A DNA stretch of 45,507 bases from JAQVOO01 sp964524755 (GCA_964524755.1 CAZGDR010000009.1:1-45507), one strand, 5' to 3'; counted from the stretch's first letter, positions 17,979-26,921 are shown. Numbers and translations are program-made. The notes: generated from the letters alone by a model not told the origin.

Positions 17979-19031
17979 CTATTCTGGATCACTATATCTA
18001 CGGAGCTCTCCCTGAAGTGTTTTAAAGACCCAGTCATCCCCATCTCGCTCTTGCAAGTAGCTTTTATTGAGTGGCACCTTACCTCCCCCATCGGGAAGAT
18101 CGATAGCATAAGTTGGCATTGCTAACCCACTGAGACGGCTTCTCAATTGTGCTTCAAGGGCAAACCCTTGTTCAAGAGGAACGCGCAAATGGCCTGTTCC
18201 CTCTACGAGATCGCCTTGGAACAAGTAATAAGGCTTGACTCGGTTTGCTACCAGCGCATTCATTAACGCTTCCAATACATCGACACTATCGTTAACTCCA
18301 CGCAGGAGAACGGTCTGATTCATCACTGGCAAGCCGGCATCAACCAACAACTCAATGGCTCTAATACTCTCTTTGGTTATCTCACGCGGATGATTAAATT
18401 GCGTCATGACATAGAGAGCAGTTCTTCTAGTTTCTTGAAGCATCTTCACCAGTTCGGGTGTTACTCGAGCAGGAAATGTGGCTGGAATCCGACTACAAAG
18501 TCGAATCACGACATCACCCCGTGCCGCACCAATAACGCTAATAATATGCTTCAAGCGTGAATTGGAAAGCGTTAAAGGATCTCCGCCTGTAAGTAATATC
18601 TCTTTCACCTCAGTGTGTGCATGTAAGTATTCACCAATCTGGTTAAGCTCAGTGTCCGAAACACTCGTGGCCATACATGCCGTGAAACGGCGCCTGAAAC
18701 AGTGGCGACAATAGGTGGCACAGGTATCGGTCACTAAAAAAGCTACTCGGTTAGCATACCGATGAATTAATCTGGGAAAAACTGAATGGTGTACCTCAGC
18801 TAAAGGGTCCATTTGTTCAGATTTTGAACACTGTAACTCTAAAGCGGTAGGAATCACCTGTCTTCGCAAAGGATCGTGGACATCTGTGGGATCAATAAGT
18901 TTTAGATAATAACGACTAATCGCCAGTGGTAAAGAATTTTCTTGATGAGCGAACCACCGTTTTTCATCATCTGTAAGTTGTAGATAGCGCTCTAATTCTT
19001 CACGGGTCGTTATTACTGCATTGGTATTCAT
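17979..19031 (-). CDS. epmB: EF-P (R)-beta-lysine synthase EpmB (KamA-type radical SAM aminomutase)
   Basis: EpmB converts alpha-lysine to (R)-beta-lysine with a radical SAM [4Fe-4S] cluster and PLP, supplying EpmA. The 350-residue protein has the cluster motif CATYCRHC (Cys104, Cys108, Cys111), the ILLTGGDPL segment and the PLP lysine Lys318 in LPDGGGKVP. It is short like E. coli EpmB (342) and has no long C-terminal extension of the kind found in catabolic lysine 2,3-aminomutases. The ATG at 19031 gives the family N-terminus; in-frame codons upstream reach into the MFS gene and are ignored. It converges on efp. A weak TGGACT-17-TACATA ends six bases before the ATG. Confidence 0.92.
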   Translation of the reverse strand: MNTNAVITTREELERYLQLTDDEKRWFAHQENSLPLAISRYYLKLIDPTDVHDPLRRQVIPTALELQCSKSEQMDPLAEVHHSVFPRLIHRYANRVAFLVTDTCATYCRHCFRRRFTACMATSVSDTELNQIGEYLHAHTEVKEILLTGGDPLTLSNSRLKHIISVIGAARGDVVIRLCSRIPATFPARVTPELVKMLQETRRTALYVMTQFNHPREITKESIRAIELLVDAGLPVMNQTVLLRGVNDSVDVLEALMNALVANRVKPYYLFQGDLVEGTGHLRVPLEQGFALEAQLRSRLSGLAMPTYAIDLPDGGGKVPLNKSYLQERDGDDWVFKTLQGELRRYSDPE

Positions 19032-19082
19032 CCCACTTATGTACCAGAAAATATCACTGTAGTCCAGATGGATAGATTTCTT

Positions 19083-19111
19083 TTGCATCCCAGTAATTTT
19101 ACTGCTACACT
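19083..19111 (+). promoter_or_regulatory. Candidate promoter of the MFS gene
   Basis: TTGCAT (19083-19088) and TACACT (19106-19111) stand 17 bases apart, each four of six to consensus; CATAAT at 19119-19124 is an alternative -10. The MFS ATG follows with a GAGGT ribosome site. Confidence 0.35.
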
Positions 19112-19137
19112 GAGTCAGCATAATTTGTGAGGTACAC

Positions 19138-20439
19138 ATGACCAATAAACAACCAAAAAAAACCATGAAAGGGTACTATCTGACGACTTTTTTGATTGGA
19201 TTAGGATTCTTCACAATGGGCCTTATGGACCCTTTGTATGATACCTACATCCCAATCTTCCTCGGTCGTTATATCGAATCAAATGCACTCATCGGTGCCG
19301 TCATGACACTAGACAATATGTTTGCAATCTTCCTTATCCCTATTTTCTCTGCCATCAGTGATCGCACTCAAACTAGAATTGGTCGAAGGATGCCCTTTAT
19401 CATTACGCTCCTTCCTCTGAGCGCCTTTGCTTTTGGATTAATCCCCTTTGCGGCACTCTCCTCTTTAACACTCCTTATTATTCTCATCTTTGCTCTGAAC
19501 CTATTCAAACAATCGGTGCGTGGGCCAGTAGTGGCTCTTATGCCCGACTTGGTCCCCGGTGAAATTCGTTCAGAGGCTAATGGGGTGATCAATACCATGG
19601 GGGGCATTGCAGCTATAGTGGGAACAATCGGACTAGCTCAATTAATGAACGTAAAAATTGATCTCCCAGGACGGGGACCCACGGATAATATCTTAGCTTT
19701 TCCTCTATCCAGTGTACTCGTACTACTTGCGGTATTACTACTTTTCCTATTCGTAAAAGAGAATAAAAATGGACAGCAAGAAAAAGCTGCCAAAGAAAAA
19801 ATACCCATCTTAAAATCATTAAAACAAATATTTGGAGAAGAAGACAAGAGTGCATTTTTTGTCTTAATTTCCCTCTTGTTCTGGTTCATTGGGTATCAAG
19901 GGGTCCTCCCCTTTGTAGGAAAGTATTCGGTTGAAATATTAAAGACTTCTCCAGGTAGTGCTGCTTTAGCAGCTGGAATGGTAGGTATTGCGTATGCCAT
20001 CTTTGCTATTCCAAGCGGTCTCATTGCCCATCGCCATGGTCGCAAGAGGACCATTAGAATTGCTTTACTAGGACTTATTACTATTTTAGTACTCATTTTT
20101 ATTCACAGCGTAATTTTCACCGCTGAAGGAATATCTCAGAATCTGCGCATGATTCCATTTTGGATACTTATGTTCGCCTTTGGTTCTTTCTGGGTAACTG
20201 TAATTACAAACTCATTTCCCATGCTATGGCAAATGGCTGATTATACGAATATGGGAATCTACACAGGACTCTATTATTTCTTCTCACAGCTAGCCTCAAT
20301 CGTAGCACCCCCAATTACCGGAGGGCTAATCGATATCTTTGGTTATGGATCGTTATTTTTATTCGCCGCAGTTTGCATGCTCATCGCATTCTTTTTGATG
20401 TCAAAGGTTACGCGTGGAGAACCCCACGATGATGTGTAA
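19138..20439 (+). CDS. MFS transporter, sugar/cation symporter-like
   Basis: A 433-residue inner-membrane carrier with about twelve hydrophobic helices in two halves and a charged middle loop (about residues 195-235). The cytoplasmic loop motif SDRTQTRIGRRMPF after the second helix is typical of the GPH/SLC45-like sugar symporter branch, and the second half has the equivalent SGLIAHRHGRKRTI. Substrate cannot be named; a sugar or glycoside is the usual choice. The ATG has GAGGT seven bases upstream. It is divergent from epmB and ends in a strong bidirectional terminator, so it is probably monocistronic. Confidence 0.82.
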   Translation: MTNKQPKKTMKGYYLTTFLIGLGFFTMGLMDPLYDTYIPIFLGRYIESNALIGAVMTLDNMFAIFLIPIFSAISDRTQTRIGRRMPFIITLLPLSAFAFGLIPFAALSSLTLLIILIFALNLFKQSVRGPVVALMPDLVPGEIRSEANGVINTMGGIAAIVGTIGLAQLMNVKIDLPGRGPTDNILAFPLSSVLVLLAVLLLFLFVKENKNGQQEKAAKEKIPILKSLKQIFGEEDKSAFFVLISLLFWFIGYQGVLPFVGKYSVEILKTSPGSAALAAGMVGIAYAIFAIPSGLIAHRHGRKRTIRIALLGLITILVLIFIHSVIFTAEGISQNLRMIPFWILMFAFGSFWVTVITNSFPMLWQMADYTNMGIYTGLYYFFSQLASIVAPPITGGLIDIFGYGSLFLFAAVCMLIAFFLMSKVTRGEPHDDV

Positions 20440-20453
20440 ATAAAATCAATGTA

Positions 20454-20481
20454 AAAGGCTACTCTATTGCGAGTAGCCTTT
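20454..20481. terminator. Bidirectional rho-independent terminator
   Basis: AAAGGCTACTC (20454-20464) and GAGTAGCCTTT (20471-20481) form a perfect 11-base stem with a six-base loop. T-rich tails follow on both strands, so it ends the MFS gene and the convergent repeat-protein gene. Confidence 0.88.
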
Positions 20482-20486
20482 CCTTT

Positions 20487-21604
20487 CTAAGGCCAAATTA
20501 AACTTTCCAGCACTTCATCCACTGCTGATCGCCGCCGATCAATAGCCTCCTCCTGAAATAAAACTGGATTAGTATATATCTCAGGACCTTCTGGAACTAC
20601 CACAGGTGTCCAGATGTAGGTAGATGGATCAGGTTTTGCTATAGGTGGGAGAACCACCATACTGGTATCAGCTAGAACTGGAGCATAACGCGCAGGGCGT
20701 GCCTCAATGTCCACTTGAGGTTGTATGCGTTGTTTTTCCACAGCTTGCACAACTCTTGTCCTCTTAGGAATTGCTGGTATAGGGGCAAGCACCGAAAGAT
20801 TTATTTCAGGAGGCGCAGGAATACGCATAATTGGTCGCCCATCAAATTCAACTTTTGGCGCTATCCGTTCTTTAGCCGTCTCCACTTCTGTTTCCATCTC
20901 TACTTGTACCGGCACCGGTTTACGTGGGATTTTTGGCAAAAATAATTGTGCTGAAAAATCCATTGTAGGTGGGCCAGGAATAGCCTTGATTGTTCGATAT
21001 GGTGTTTCGGGAGTAGGTATGAGGGGTAACTCTTCTTCTAGTTCTAGTTCTTCTTCTACTTCTAGTTCTTCCTCTACTTCTAGTTCTTCTTCTAGTTCTA
21101 GTTCTTCCTNNNNNNNNNNNNNNNNNNNNNNNNNNNNNNNNNNNNNNNNNNNNNNNNNNNNNNNNNNNNNNNNNNNNNNNNNNNNNNNNNNNNNNNNNNN
21201 NNNNNNNNNTCTACTTCTAGTTCTTCCTCTACTTCTAGTTCTTCTTCTAGTTCTAGTTCTTCCTCTACTTCTAGTTCTTCCTCTACTTCTACCTCCGGCT
21301 CAGTATATGTTGTTGCAACCACTTTCACTGGAGCGGGTTTGGCAATTTCTGGTTTACGTACTTCTTCTTCTACCACTGGCTCTTCAATCTCTTTTGGAAC
21401 CTCTTGGACCTTCGGCTTTGGGGTCTGGATAGGTTTCTTTACTTCAACCTGTTGTGCTGCTGTGGGTGTCTGAGGAGTTTGGACTGCAGTCGGCTGCATT
21501 CGTTTAGCCTCCACTGCTGGGTGAAAATAAAGAATACCAGCTACCACAAAGATACTTAGCGAGATAATTACACCTAATAAAATAAAAATACCATTTTTTC
21601 TCAT
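20487..21604 (-). CDS. Membrane-anchored periplasmic protein with Glu-rich and Pro-rich repeats, unknown function
   Basis: Not a recognised family. The ATG at 21604 starts a protein with one N-terminal membrane helix (about residues 5-26), then a Pro/Lys/Glu linker (residues 27-100). An acidic hexapeptide repeat E-[VL]-E-E-E-L comes next and contains the assembly gap. The C-terminal half of about 185 residues is rich in Pro and hydrophobic residues, with diverged repeats of about 45 residues. Both sides of the gap are open: reading resumes as EEELPLIPTPETPYR and runs to the stop at 20487. The frame shift across the 100 N only means that the gap length is not 100. The layout resembles TonB-like anchored spacers, but no TonB C-terminal domain is seen. 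It follows coaE and ends at a strong terminator. Confidence 0.75.
21036..21291. repeat. 18-base tandem repeat coding for an acidic hexapeptide
   Basis: Copies of an 18-base unit (plus-strand form CTCTACTTCTAGTTCTTC, and a variant beginning TTCTAG) run from 21036 to the gap and resume after it to 21291. On the coding minus strand each unit reads E-E-L-E-V/L-E. Variants follow an A-B-B order, giving a 54-base higher-order period. About four and a half copies are visible on each side of the gap. Confidence 0.95.
21110..21209. other. Assembly gap (100 N) inside the tandem repeat
   Basis: A 100-N placeholder inside the 18-base array. The unit phase is position 3 at the left edge and position 2 at the right edge, so the true gap should be 17 modulo 18 bases. 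The same value restores the reading frame. Copy number here is unknown. Confidence 0.95.
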
Positions 21605-21640
21605 AACCCGCTGTTTCCTATTTATCTTCAATAATTGAAA

Positions 21641-22234
21641 TCATATGCCTATAGTAGCGCAAAACTCGTCCATTTGTCGATGTATAAATGCATCCCCCCT
21701 CCAGTTATCTAGAATATAGACTGAAGATGGTCCCAGTAAGCGTGTGGGACTAATATCCCTTTGCGCCTTGGCGATACGTAGGAAAGAACTTATTGTGACC
21801 TTATCTCTACGTACAGCACGTATGTATCTTATCAGATTTGGAGCATAAACGAAACAGGCAAAATCACACAACGCATCAAGCTGCATCCGATGTAAGAGAG
21901 CTGCATTGATCACTACAGCTTTCTTCTTTTGAGCTCTATACTCCTCAATCATCTCTTTACAGGTAGCAACCATAGCTGGGTGAACAAGAGCTTCAAGCAT
22001 AGTTAGTTTAATTGGATCGGCAAAAACAATTTTCCCTAACGCCTTACGGTTAACAGTTCCATCAGAGGCTAGGATGCTTTTTCCAAAGGTGTTCACCACC
22101 TGTTCCTTCACCGCTAGCAAAGCACTATGCCCTAATGCATCAACATCTATCACAGCAAAATCACGTTGAGTAAACAATGCGGCAATAAAGCTCTTACCAG
22201 AGCAATATTTTCCAGTCAGCCCAATCGTAATCAA
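21641..22234 (-). CDS. coaE: Dephospho-CoA kinase
   Basis: CoaE phosphorylates dephospho-CoA, the last step of coenzyme A synthesis. The protein starts ITIGLTGKYCSGKS, where the P-loop is unusual (KYCSGKS rather than GIGSGKS). It then shows DVDALGHSAL (CoA-binding aspartate), HPAMVATC and AKAQRDI, all in normal order; length is about 197 residues. The start is set at the TTG 22234, whose GGGGGGA ribosome site lies six bases upstream and which overlaps the polA stop (TTGA). An ATG five codons earlier is possible but leaves no ribosome site. It is co-transcribed with polA. Confidence 0.88.
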   Translation of the reverse strand: MITIGLTGKYCSGKSFIAALFTQRDFAVIDVDALGHSALLAVKEQVVNTFGKSILASDGTVNRKALGKIVFADPIKLTMLEALVHPAMVATCKEMIEEYRAQKKKAVVINAALLHRMQLDALCDFACFVYAPNLIRYIRAVRRDKVTISSFLRIAKAQRDISPTRLLGPSSVYILDNWRGDAFIHRQMDEFCATIGI

Positions 22235-24969
22235 TGCATTTCCCCCCATGAAGCGCCTACTTCCATACTTACTTTTAAGGGGACAGAGAGTGCATACGCC
22301 TCTTCCATCTCCTTTTTCACTACTCGTTGCATCTGCACAAGTTCTGCTTCTGGCACCTCAAATATTAATTCATCATGTACTTGTAGCAACAGTTTACTCT
22401 GTAATTGCTGTGCACACATAGCCTTTACCACATTGATCATAGCCAACTTCATGATATCAGCAGCAGATCCTTGAATTACTGTATTGACCACAATGCGTTC
22501 AGCCCCGGCTCTCTCCATCCCATTACGGCTAGTGATTTCTGGAACTGCTCGCTCTCGACCAAGCAGCGTCGCAACTTTTCCATCTCGTTTGGCATCTTCA
22601 CGCACCTTTTCCATAAATTTACTTACGTTGGAGAAACGAGCAAAATAATTGTTGATAAAATTTTGGGCCTCTTTACGTGGAATTTGCAACTCATTAGAGA
22701 GTCTGAAGGCAGACATGCCGTACATAACTCCAAAATTAATGGTCTTGGCAATCCTCCGTTGTTCAGATAAGACAAGATCAGGATGGACACCAAAGATGAG
22801 TGCTGCCGTGTGGGTGTGAATATCCTCACCCTGTAAGAAAGCCTCTTTTAACCCTGGGTCATCGGCTAAATGGGCAAGAACGACCAATTCAATCTGGGCA
22901 TAGTCTGCCGAAAGGAAGATATGGCCTGCCGCAGGGACGAAGGCATCGCGAATTCTTCTGCCATCATCATTTCGAATCGGTATATTTTGCAAATTCGGAT
23001 TACGGCTTGATAACCGCCCCGTCGCCGTGCCGGTCTGCGTGTAGGAGGTATGGACTCTTCCTGTCTCTTCATTAATCATTTTGGGTAACGTATCGATATA
23101 GGTGTTTTTTAATTTTACCAACCCTCTGTTTTGTAAAATTAAATTAGGGACGATATCTACATGAGCTAGTTGTTCTAAGGTGTCAGTTGCTGTTGAATAA
23201 CCAGTCTTTATCTTCTTAATGGGAGTCAAACCCCTTTCTTGAAATAACACCTCTTGCAACTGCTTAGTTGAATTGATATTGAACTCATGTCCAACTTCAG
23301 CAAAAATATTACGCTCGATCGTAGCTAATCGTTCTATTACCTCTTTATCAAATTCTGTCAATTTTTTCTCTTCTAAACGTACTCCACTTAATTCCATATC
23401 GGAAAGGATGCGAACTAAGGGCATTTCGACTGTATCGAACAACGTTGACATACCCCGTTCAGCTAAGTTTTTTGAAAAAATCTCATACAGGCGCCAAGTG
23501 ATATCGGCATCTTCTGCTCCATAATTTACGGCAGCGTCCAAGGCAACATCAGAGAACTGTCCTTGCTTGTCGGGCACAACAGAGGCGTATGGTATCGTTT
23601 TATAGCCATCAAGGTACCGCTCCGCTAGATAATCTAAATTATACGTACCACTGGCGGCATCTAACACCCAAGCCGCAACCATCGTATCAAAAGCTACATT
23701 GGCTTGATCAATTCCCCAGCGCACCAACACTTTGTAATCATACTTTAGATTCTGGCCAACGATTGCTGTGTTCTGCTCAACCAAGCATTTTCTCAGCAAT
23801 GCCTTAGCCTCTTCAACTGGCAAGACCTCTTTCCCACCAGCCGTTAACGGCACATACCAAGCTTCAAATGAACGGTTCGTAAAAGAGAACCCTACTGGCT
23901 GTGCTACCATTTCATCGATATCGGTAGTCTCAAAGTCAAAGGCCATTCGACCACTTTTAGCCATTTCATCTAATAGTTGGGCTAATTGCTCAATGCTGGT
24001 CACCGCATGATAAACTCCAGGCTTGGCCCAAGAAGAGGTATTTTCTTCCTGTAAAACCACATCACTCATCTTTTTTCCAGAATTGGCCATGATAGCTGCA
24101 ATCAATGATCGAGCCTGAGCCGCTTCCAACAACGGGATAGCTTTTTCCCAATCTACCGCCTCCATTCTGAAACGATCGGTATCGAAATTAGTGATATCAA
24201 CCACATCTGAACGAAGCGTTACAAGTGTTTTACTTACATAGGCCATCTCTTTGGAAGTCTGTAACCGCTTGGACACCCCTGGAGATAAATCAGCAACATG
24301 GGTATAGATCTCATCGAGATCCTTAAACTCCTGTAAGAGCTTCACAGCTCCCTTTGGACCAATCCCAGCAACACCAGGGACATTGTCAGAGCTATCACCA
24401 ATGAGTGCTAGATAATCTACCATCTGGGTAGCTTCAATGCCGAACTCCTCTTTTACTTCTTTAGGACCCACCATCCGATAACTTTTCCCCCCTCGACGTG
24501 GAGGGCGAAGGGCTGTAATATGAGGTCCCACTAACTGCAGTAGATCTTTATCGCCTGTGACCATGACACTAGAAAGGCCTTGTTTTTCAGCACAACGAGT
24601 TAAAGAGGCTATGATATCATCTGCCTCCCATCCATCAATCCCAATTTGAGGAATATTAGCGGCTGCTAAAATTTCTTTGATACGGGGTACTTGAGCATGT
24701 AAATCTTCAGGCGCTGCATCTCTATTGGCTTTATAAGGTTCATAGAGCTCATGGCGGAATGTTGGTGCAGCTGTATCCATCGCTACCACGAGGTAATCGG
24801 GATTATATTCTCGAATTACCATCAGTAAAGAATTAAAAAAACCAAATAAAGCAGAAACATTATTCCCTTCAATATCGCGTAGTGGATTATTGATGAAAGC
24901 AAAATAGGAACGGTAAATCAAACTATATCCATCTATGACATAGAGTGTCGGCCTTGGTAAGTCAGACAT
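22231..24969 (-). CDS. polA: DNA polymerase I
   Basis: A 912-residue three-domain repair and lagging-strand polymerase. The N-terminal 5' nuclease domain (residues 1-295) shows VIDGYSLIYRSYFA, DDIIASL and GDSSDNVPGVAGIGPKGA. The 3'-5' exonuclease domain keeps its metal ligands: FDFETT (Asp345, Glu347), NLKYDYK, and the YGAEDAD segment, so proofreading looks intact. The polymerase domain has SADYAQIELVVLAHL, RRIAKTINFGVMYGMS and LLQVHDELIFEVP. The stop overlaps coaE and the start overlaps the upstream hydrolase by eight bases. Confidence 0.98.
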   Translation of the reverse strand: MSDLPRPTLYVIDGYSLIYRSYFAFINNPLRDIEGNNVSALFGFFNSLLMVIREYNPDYLVVAMDTAAPTFRHELYEPYKANRDAAPEDLHAQVPRIKEILAAANIPQIGIDGWEADDIIASLTRCAEKQGLSSVMVTGDKDLLQLVGPHITALRPPRRGGKSYRMVGPKEVKEEFGIEATQMVDYLALIGDSSDNVPGVAGIGPKGAVKLLQEFKDLDEIYTHVADLSPGVSKRLQTSKEMAYVSKTLVTLRSDVVDITNFDTDRFRMEAVDWEKAIPLLEAAQARSLIAAIMANSGKKMSDVVLQEENTSSWAKPGVYHAVTSIEQLAQLLDEMAKSGRMAFDFETTDIDEMVAQPVGFSFTNRSFEAWYVPLTAGGKEVLPVEEAKALLRKCLVEQNTAIVGQNLKYDYKVLVRWGIDQANVAFDTMVAAWVLDAASGTYNLDYLAERYLDGYKTIPYASVVPDKQGQFSDVALDAAVNYGAEDADITWRLYEIFSKNLAERGMSTLFDTVEMPLVRILSDMELSGVRLEEKKLTEFDKEVIERLATIERNIFAEVGHEFNINSTKQLQEVLFQERGLTPIKKIKTGYSTATDTLEQLAHVDIVPNLILQNRGLVKLKNTYIDTLPKMINEETGRVHTSYTQTGTATGRLSSRNPNLQNIPIRNDDGRRIRDAFVPAAGHIFLSADYAQIELVVLAHLADDPGLKEAFLQGEDIHTHTAALIFGVHPDLVLSEQRRIAKTINFGVMYGMSAFRLSNELQIPRKEAQNFINNYFARFSNVSKFMEKVREDAKRDGKVATLLGRERAVPEITSRNGMERAGAERIVVNTVIQGSAADIMKLAMINVVKAMCAQQLQSKLLLQVHDELIFEVPEAELVQMQRVVKKEMEEAYALSVPLKVSMEVGASWGEMH

Positions 24970-25747
24970 AGGAAACTCCTTTTACGGTCGATGAAACACG
25001 TACCGATAATCCATCATACGCAGGATGCATCGAGTCGGGTAGGTACCCATCTAATTCTTCATGGTCCAGATCATGGGCAATATGGGTAACATAGGTAGTT
25101 GTAGCGCCTATCGCTTGTGCCGTAGCTACTGCCTCATCGACCGACATATGGGTTGGATGTGTCTTATAACGCAACGCATCAATCACTAGTATGTCTAGCC
25201 CCTCCAATAAAGACAAGCTTGCTGCGGGTATTTCCTTACAATCGGTAAGATAGGCGAAACCTCCGGTACGATATCCATACACTTGGCGACACCCATGAAC
25301 CAACGGGATCGGAATGAAACGAAGCGAGTTAATCACGACTCCCTCGGGAGGGACCCCTCCTAACACCAACTGTGGAAGGCCTCCTCGCCAAGAGTTCTCT
25401 CCCACCGCATAAGGGAACCGTTGGCGAATATCATTAAGCACCTGTTCAGGACCAAAGACCTTTAATGGTTCTATTTCTGAAAACACCCGCAAATCATCTA
25501 TGCCATTCATGTGATCGGCATGGTTGTGTGTATAGAAAATAGCATTCAGGTGGGTAATTTGGCTACGTAAGGCCTGTAAGCGAAACTCAGGGCCAGTATC
25601 AATGATGATCGCGTCATCGCCTTCTTCTACCAAGACAGAAGATCTAAAACGTTTATTTTTGGGGTTATTAGAGGTACAAACTGCGCAAGAACACCCTATA
25701 CGGGGTACCCCATGCGAAGTTCCAGTTCCTAAAAATGTTATCTGCAT
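24962..25747 (-). CDS. Metallo-beta-lactamase-fold hydrolase, PhnP-like phosphodiesterase
   Basis: A 261-residue cytoplasmic metal hydrolase. It opens with MQITFLGTGTSHGVPRIGC and a Cys-rich loop (C-S-C-A-V-C), as in PhnP-like cyclic phosphodiesterases. Metal ligands are visible in THNHADH (His74, His76, Asp78, His79), then DALRYKTHPTHMS and THIAHDLDH. The usual family reaction is cleavage of cyclic phosphate diesters, but the gene is not in a phosphonate cluster, so the substrate is open. The stop overlaps the polA start by eight bases; the start overlaps the previous gene by one base (TGATG). Confidence 0.88.
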   Translation of the reverse strand: MQITFLGTGTSHGVPRIGCSCAVCTSNNPKNKRFRSSVLVEEGDDAIIIDTGPEFRLQALRSQITHLNAIFYTHNHADHMNGIDDLRVFSEIEPLKVFGPEQVLNDIRQRFPYAVGENSWRGGLPQLVLGGVPPEGVVINSLRFIPIPLVHGCRQVYGYRTGGFAYLTDCKEIPAASLSLLEGLDILVIDALRYKTHPTHMSVDEAVATAQAIGATTTYVTHIAHDLDHEELDGYLPDSMHPAYDGLSVRVSSTVKGVSYV

Positions 25748-26193
25748 CAGAAATTATCCAATGTGCCCGAGAGTAACCTCTGCAATGATTTCAACTGTTT
25801 CGAAGTAAATGTTCCTAACTGAGAAAACCCATGAGAAAGCTTCGTTCCCAATTGGGAACTCTCAAAACTTACAAAATCGATGCCTTTACCGACTGAGGCC
25901 AGCGTGTTGACCACAGCGTCTCTGCCTGTAGCGGAGGCGCGACGCAAATCATCTCTAAATTCGGCACTATCCATTTTAGCTAGAAAATCATCTATCGCCA
26001 CCCGAGGAACCTTTGCTTCGTCTAAAATAGTCGTAACAGCACTTTTCAATTGTTTTAAGTCTTGCGATGAACGATAACTAAAACCAAAAAAACTCTCTGC
26101 TACTGAAGGTACAAAGAAGTAGATAACAAAAAAGGCAATGATTGCTAACAAGAGCGCCTTCAAAAGTGAACCAAATAAACTAAATTTACGCAT
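25747..26193 (-). CDS. Unknown single-pass membrane protein
   Basis: Not recognised. A 148-residue protein with one membrane helix near the N-terminus (about residues 8-28), followed by a probably helical, Ser- and Lys-rich soluble part (about residues 40-148) with spaced hydrophobic residues, compatible with helical bundles or coiled coils. The ATG at 26193 is chosen because GGGAG stands five bases upstream; a TTG four codons earlier overlaps that site. It ends on the hydrolase start (TGATG overlap) and lies downstream of the outer-membrane protein genes. Confidence 0.72.
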   Translation of the reverse strand: MRKFSLFGSLLKALLLAIIAFFVIYFFVPSVAESFFGFSYRSSQDLKQLKSAVTTILDEAKVPRVAIDDFLAKMDSAEFRDDLRRASATGRDAVVNTLASVGKGIDFVSFESSQLGTKLSHGFSQLGTFTSKQLKSLQRLLSGTLDNF

Positions 26194-26255
26194 AGTTTCT
26201 CCCAATCGTTGCTCAGTTTACCATACTTTGGAAAGCACCACTAGTTGTCACCTCT

Positions 26256-26903
26256 CTAGAAGATTGTGGTAATAAACGAGGCCCCTATACGCCCCTGTTG
26301 CCAATCAGGTTCTAAAGCTGCCCAAGAATTTTGTGCATAGGAGAATCCCTGTGAAGGCACCTGATAATGAATTCCAAAGGAGAAGCGGGAGAGATTAATA
26401 TCGAAACGCATCCTATAGGCAAGCGGAATTTGAGATAAGAATTCACCCCAATTCCCCCGCGTACATACATTGTCCTCACTTCCAGCCCAAAAGATAGCGT
26501 TATAATTTTGGCTAACATTAAGGCCCAAAAGAGAACCGGCCATGAGGCTTAAGGTCGTAGCTGTCGCAACTTCAGTTGAACAACCAACACCCAACATACC
26601 AAATAGGCGTTGTGAAATACCATCCGCAAAGAGAGGTCGTCCCTGCTCGGTTACATCAACAATCTCTCCTTGTTGAAACAAGAGATACCCATCGATATGT
26701 AAACCCAAGACTTTAGCGCGTAATTCTGCACCTGTGGCCCAGTTAGTAACATCTACAACTGTAGCAAGGTTAGGTTCTGGGTTTACAAGATTAGATTGGA
26801 GTTGATTAATTGACCCAAACCCCAAGGAAAAATAGGTGCCAGCCATCACAAAGACGGGGATGATCATAATTAACATACAAACACTAGCAATTCTTTTTAG
26901 CAA
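26256..26903 (-). CDS. Small outer-membrane beta-barrel-like protein, paralogue C
   Basis: A 215-residue exported protein. A TTG start at 26903 is proposed: GGGAG lies nine bases before it. It gives a signal peptide (MLKRIASVCMLIMIIP, then VFVMAG, cleavage near Ala21), whereas an upstream GTG would place the terminator hairpin inside the gene. The mature part has alternating hydrophobic/polar strands and ends in the C-terminal phenylalanine pattern of outer-membrane barrels (ASFITTIF). The last 60 residues align with paralogue B: P-[LM]-x-Y-R, then D-x-x-L, G-[FL]-x-Y, GF-[TS]-[FY] and GAS. Ligand and function are unknown. Confidence 0.75.
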   Translation of the reverse strand: MLKRIASVCMLIMIIPVFVMAGTYFSLGFGSINQLQSNLVNPEPNLATVVDVTNWATGAELRAKVLGLHIDGYLLFQQGEIVDVTEQGRPLFADGISQRLFGMLGVGCSTEVATATTLSLMAGSLLGLNVSQNYNAIFWAGSEDNVCTRGNWGEFLSQIPLAYRMRFDINLSRFSFGIHYQVPSQGFSYAQNSWAALEPDWQQGRIGASFITTIF

Positions 26904-26921
26904 AATTTTCGTCTCCCACGG

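Noticed and set aside
19032..19166. N-terminal extension of EpmB into the MFS gene
   Set aside because: The extension overlaps the MFS start and its promoter; the ATG at 19031 gives normal family length.
21036..21291. CRISPR-like array
   Set aside because: The repeats are contiguous 18-base units without spacers and stay in frame in a coding gene; no cas genes are present.
20725..21432. Long plus-strand frame rich in Ser and Leu across the repeat
   Set aside because: It is the antisense of the acidic hexapeptide array, runs through the gap, has no ribosome site and no recognisable domain.
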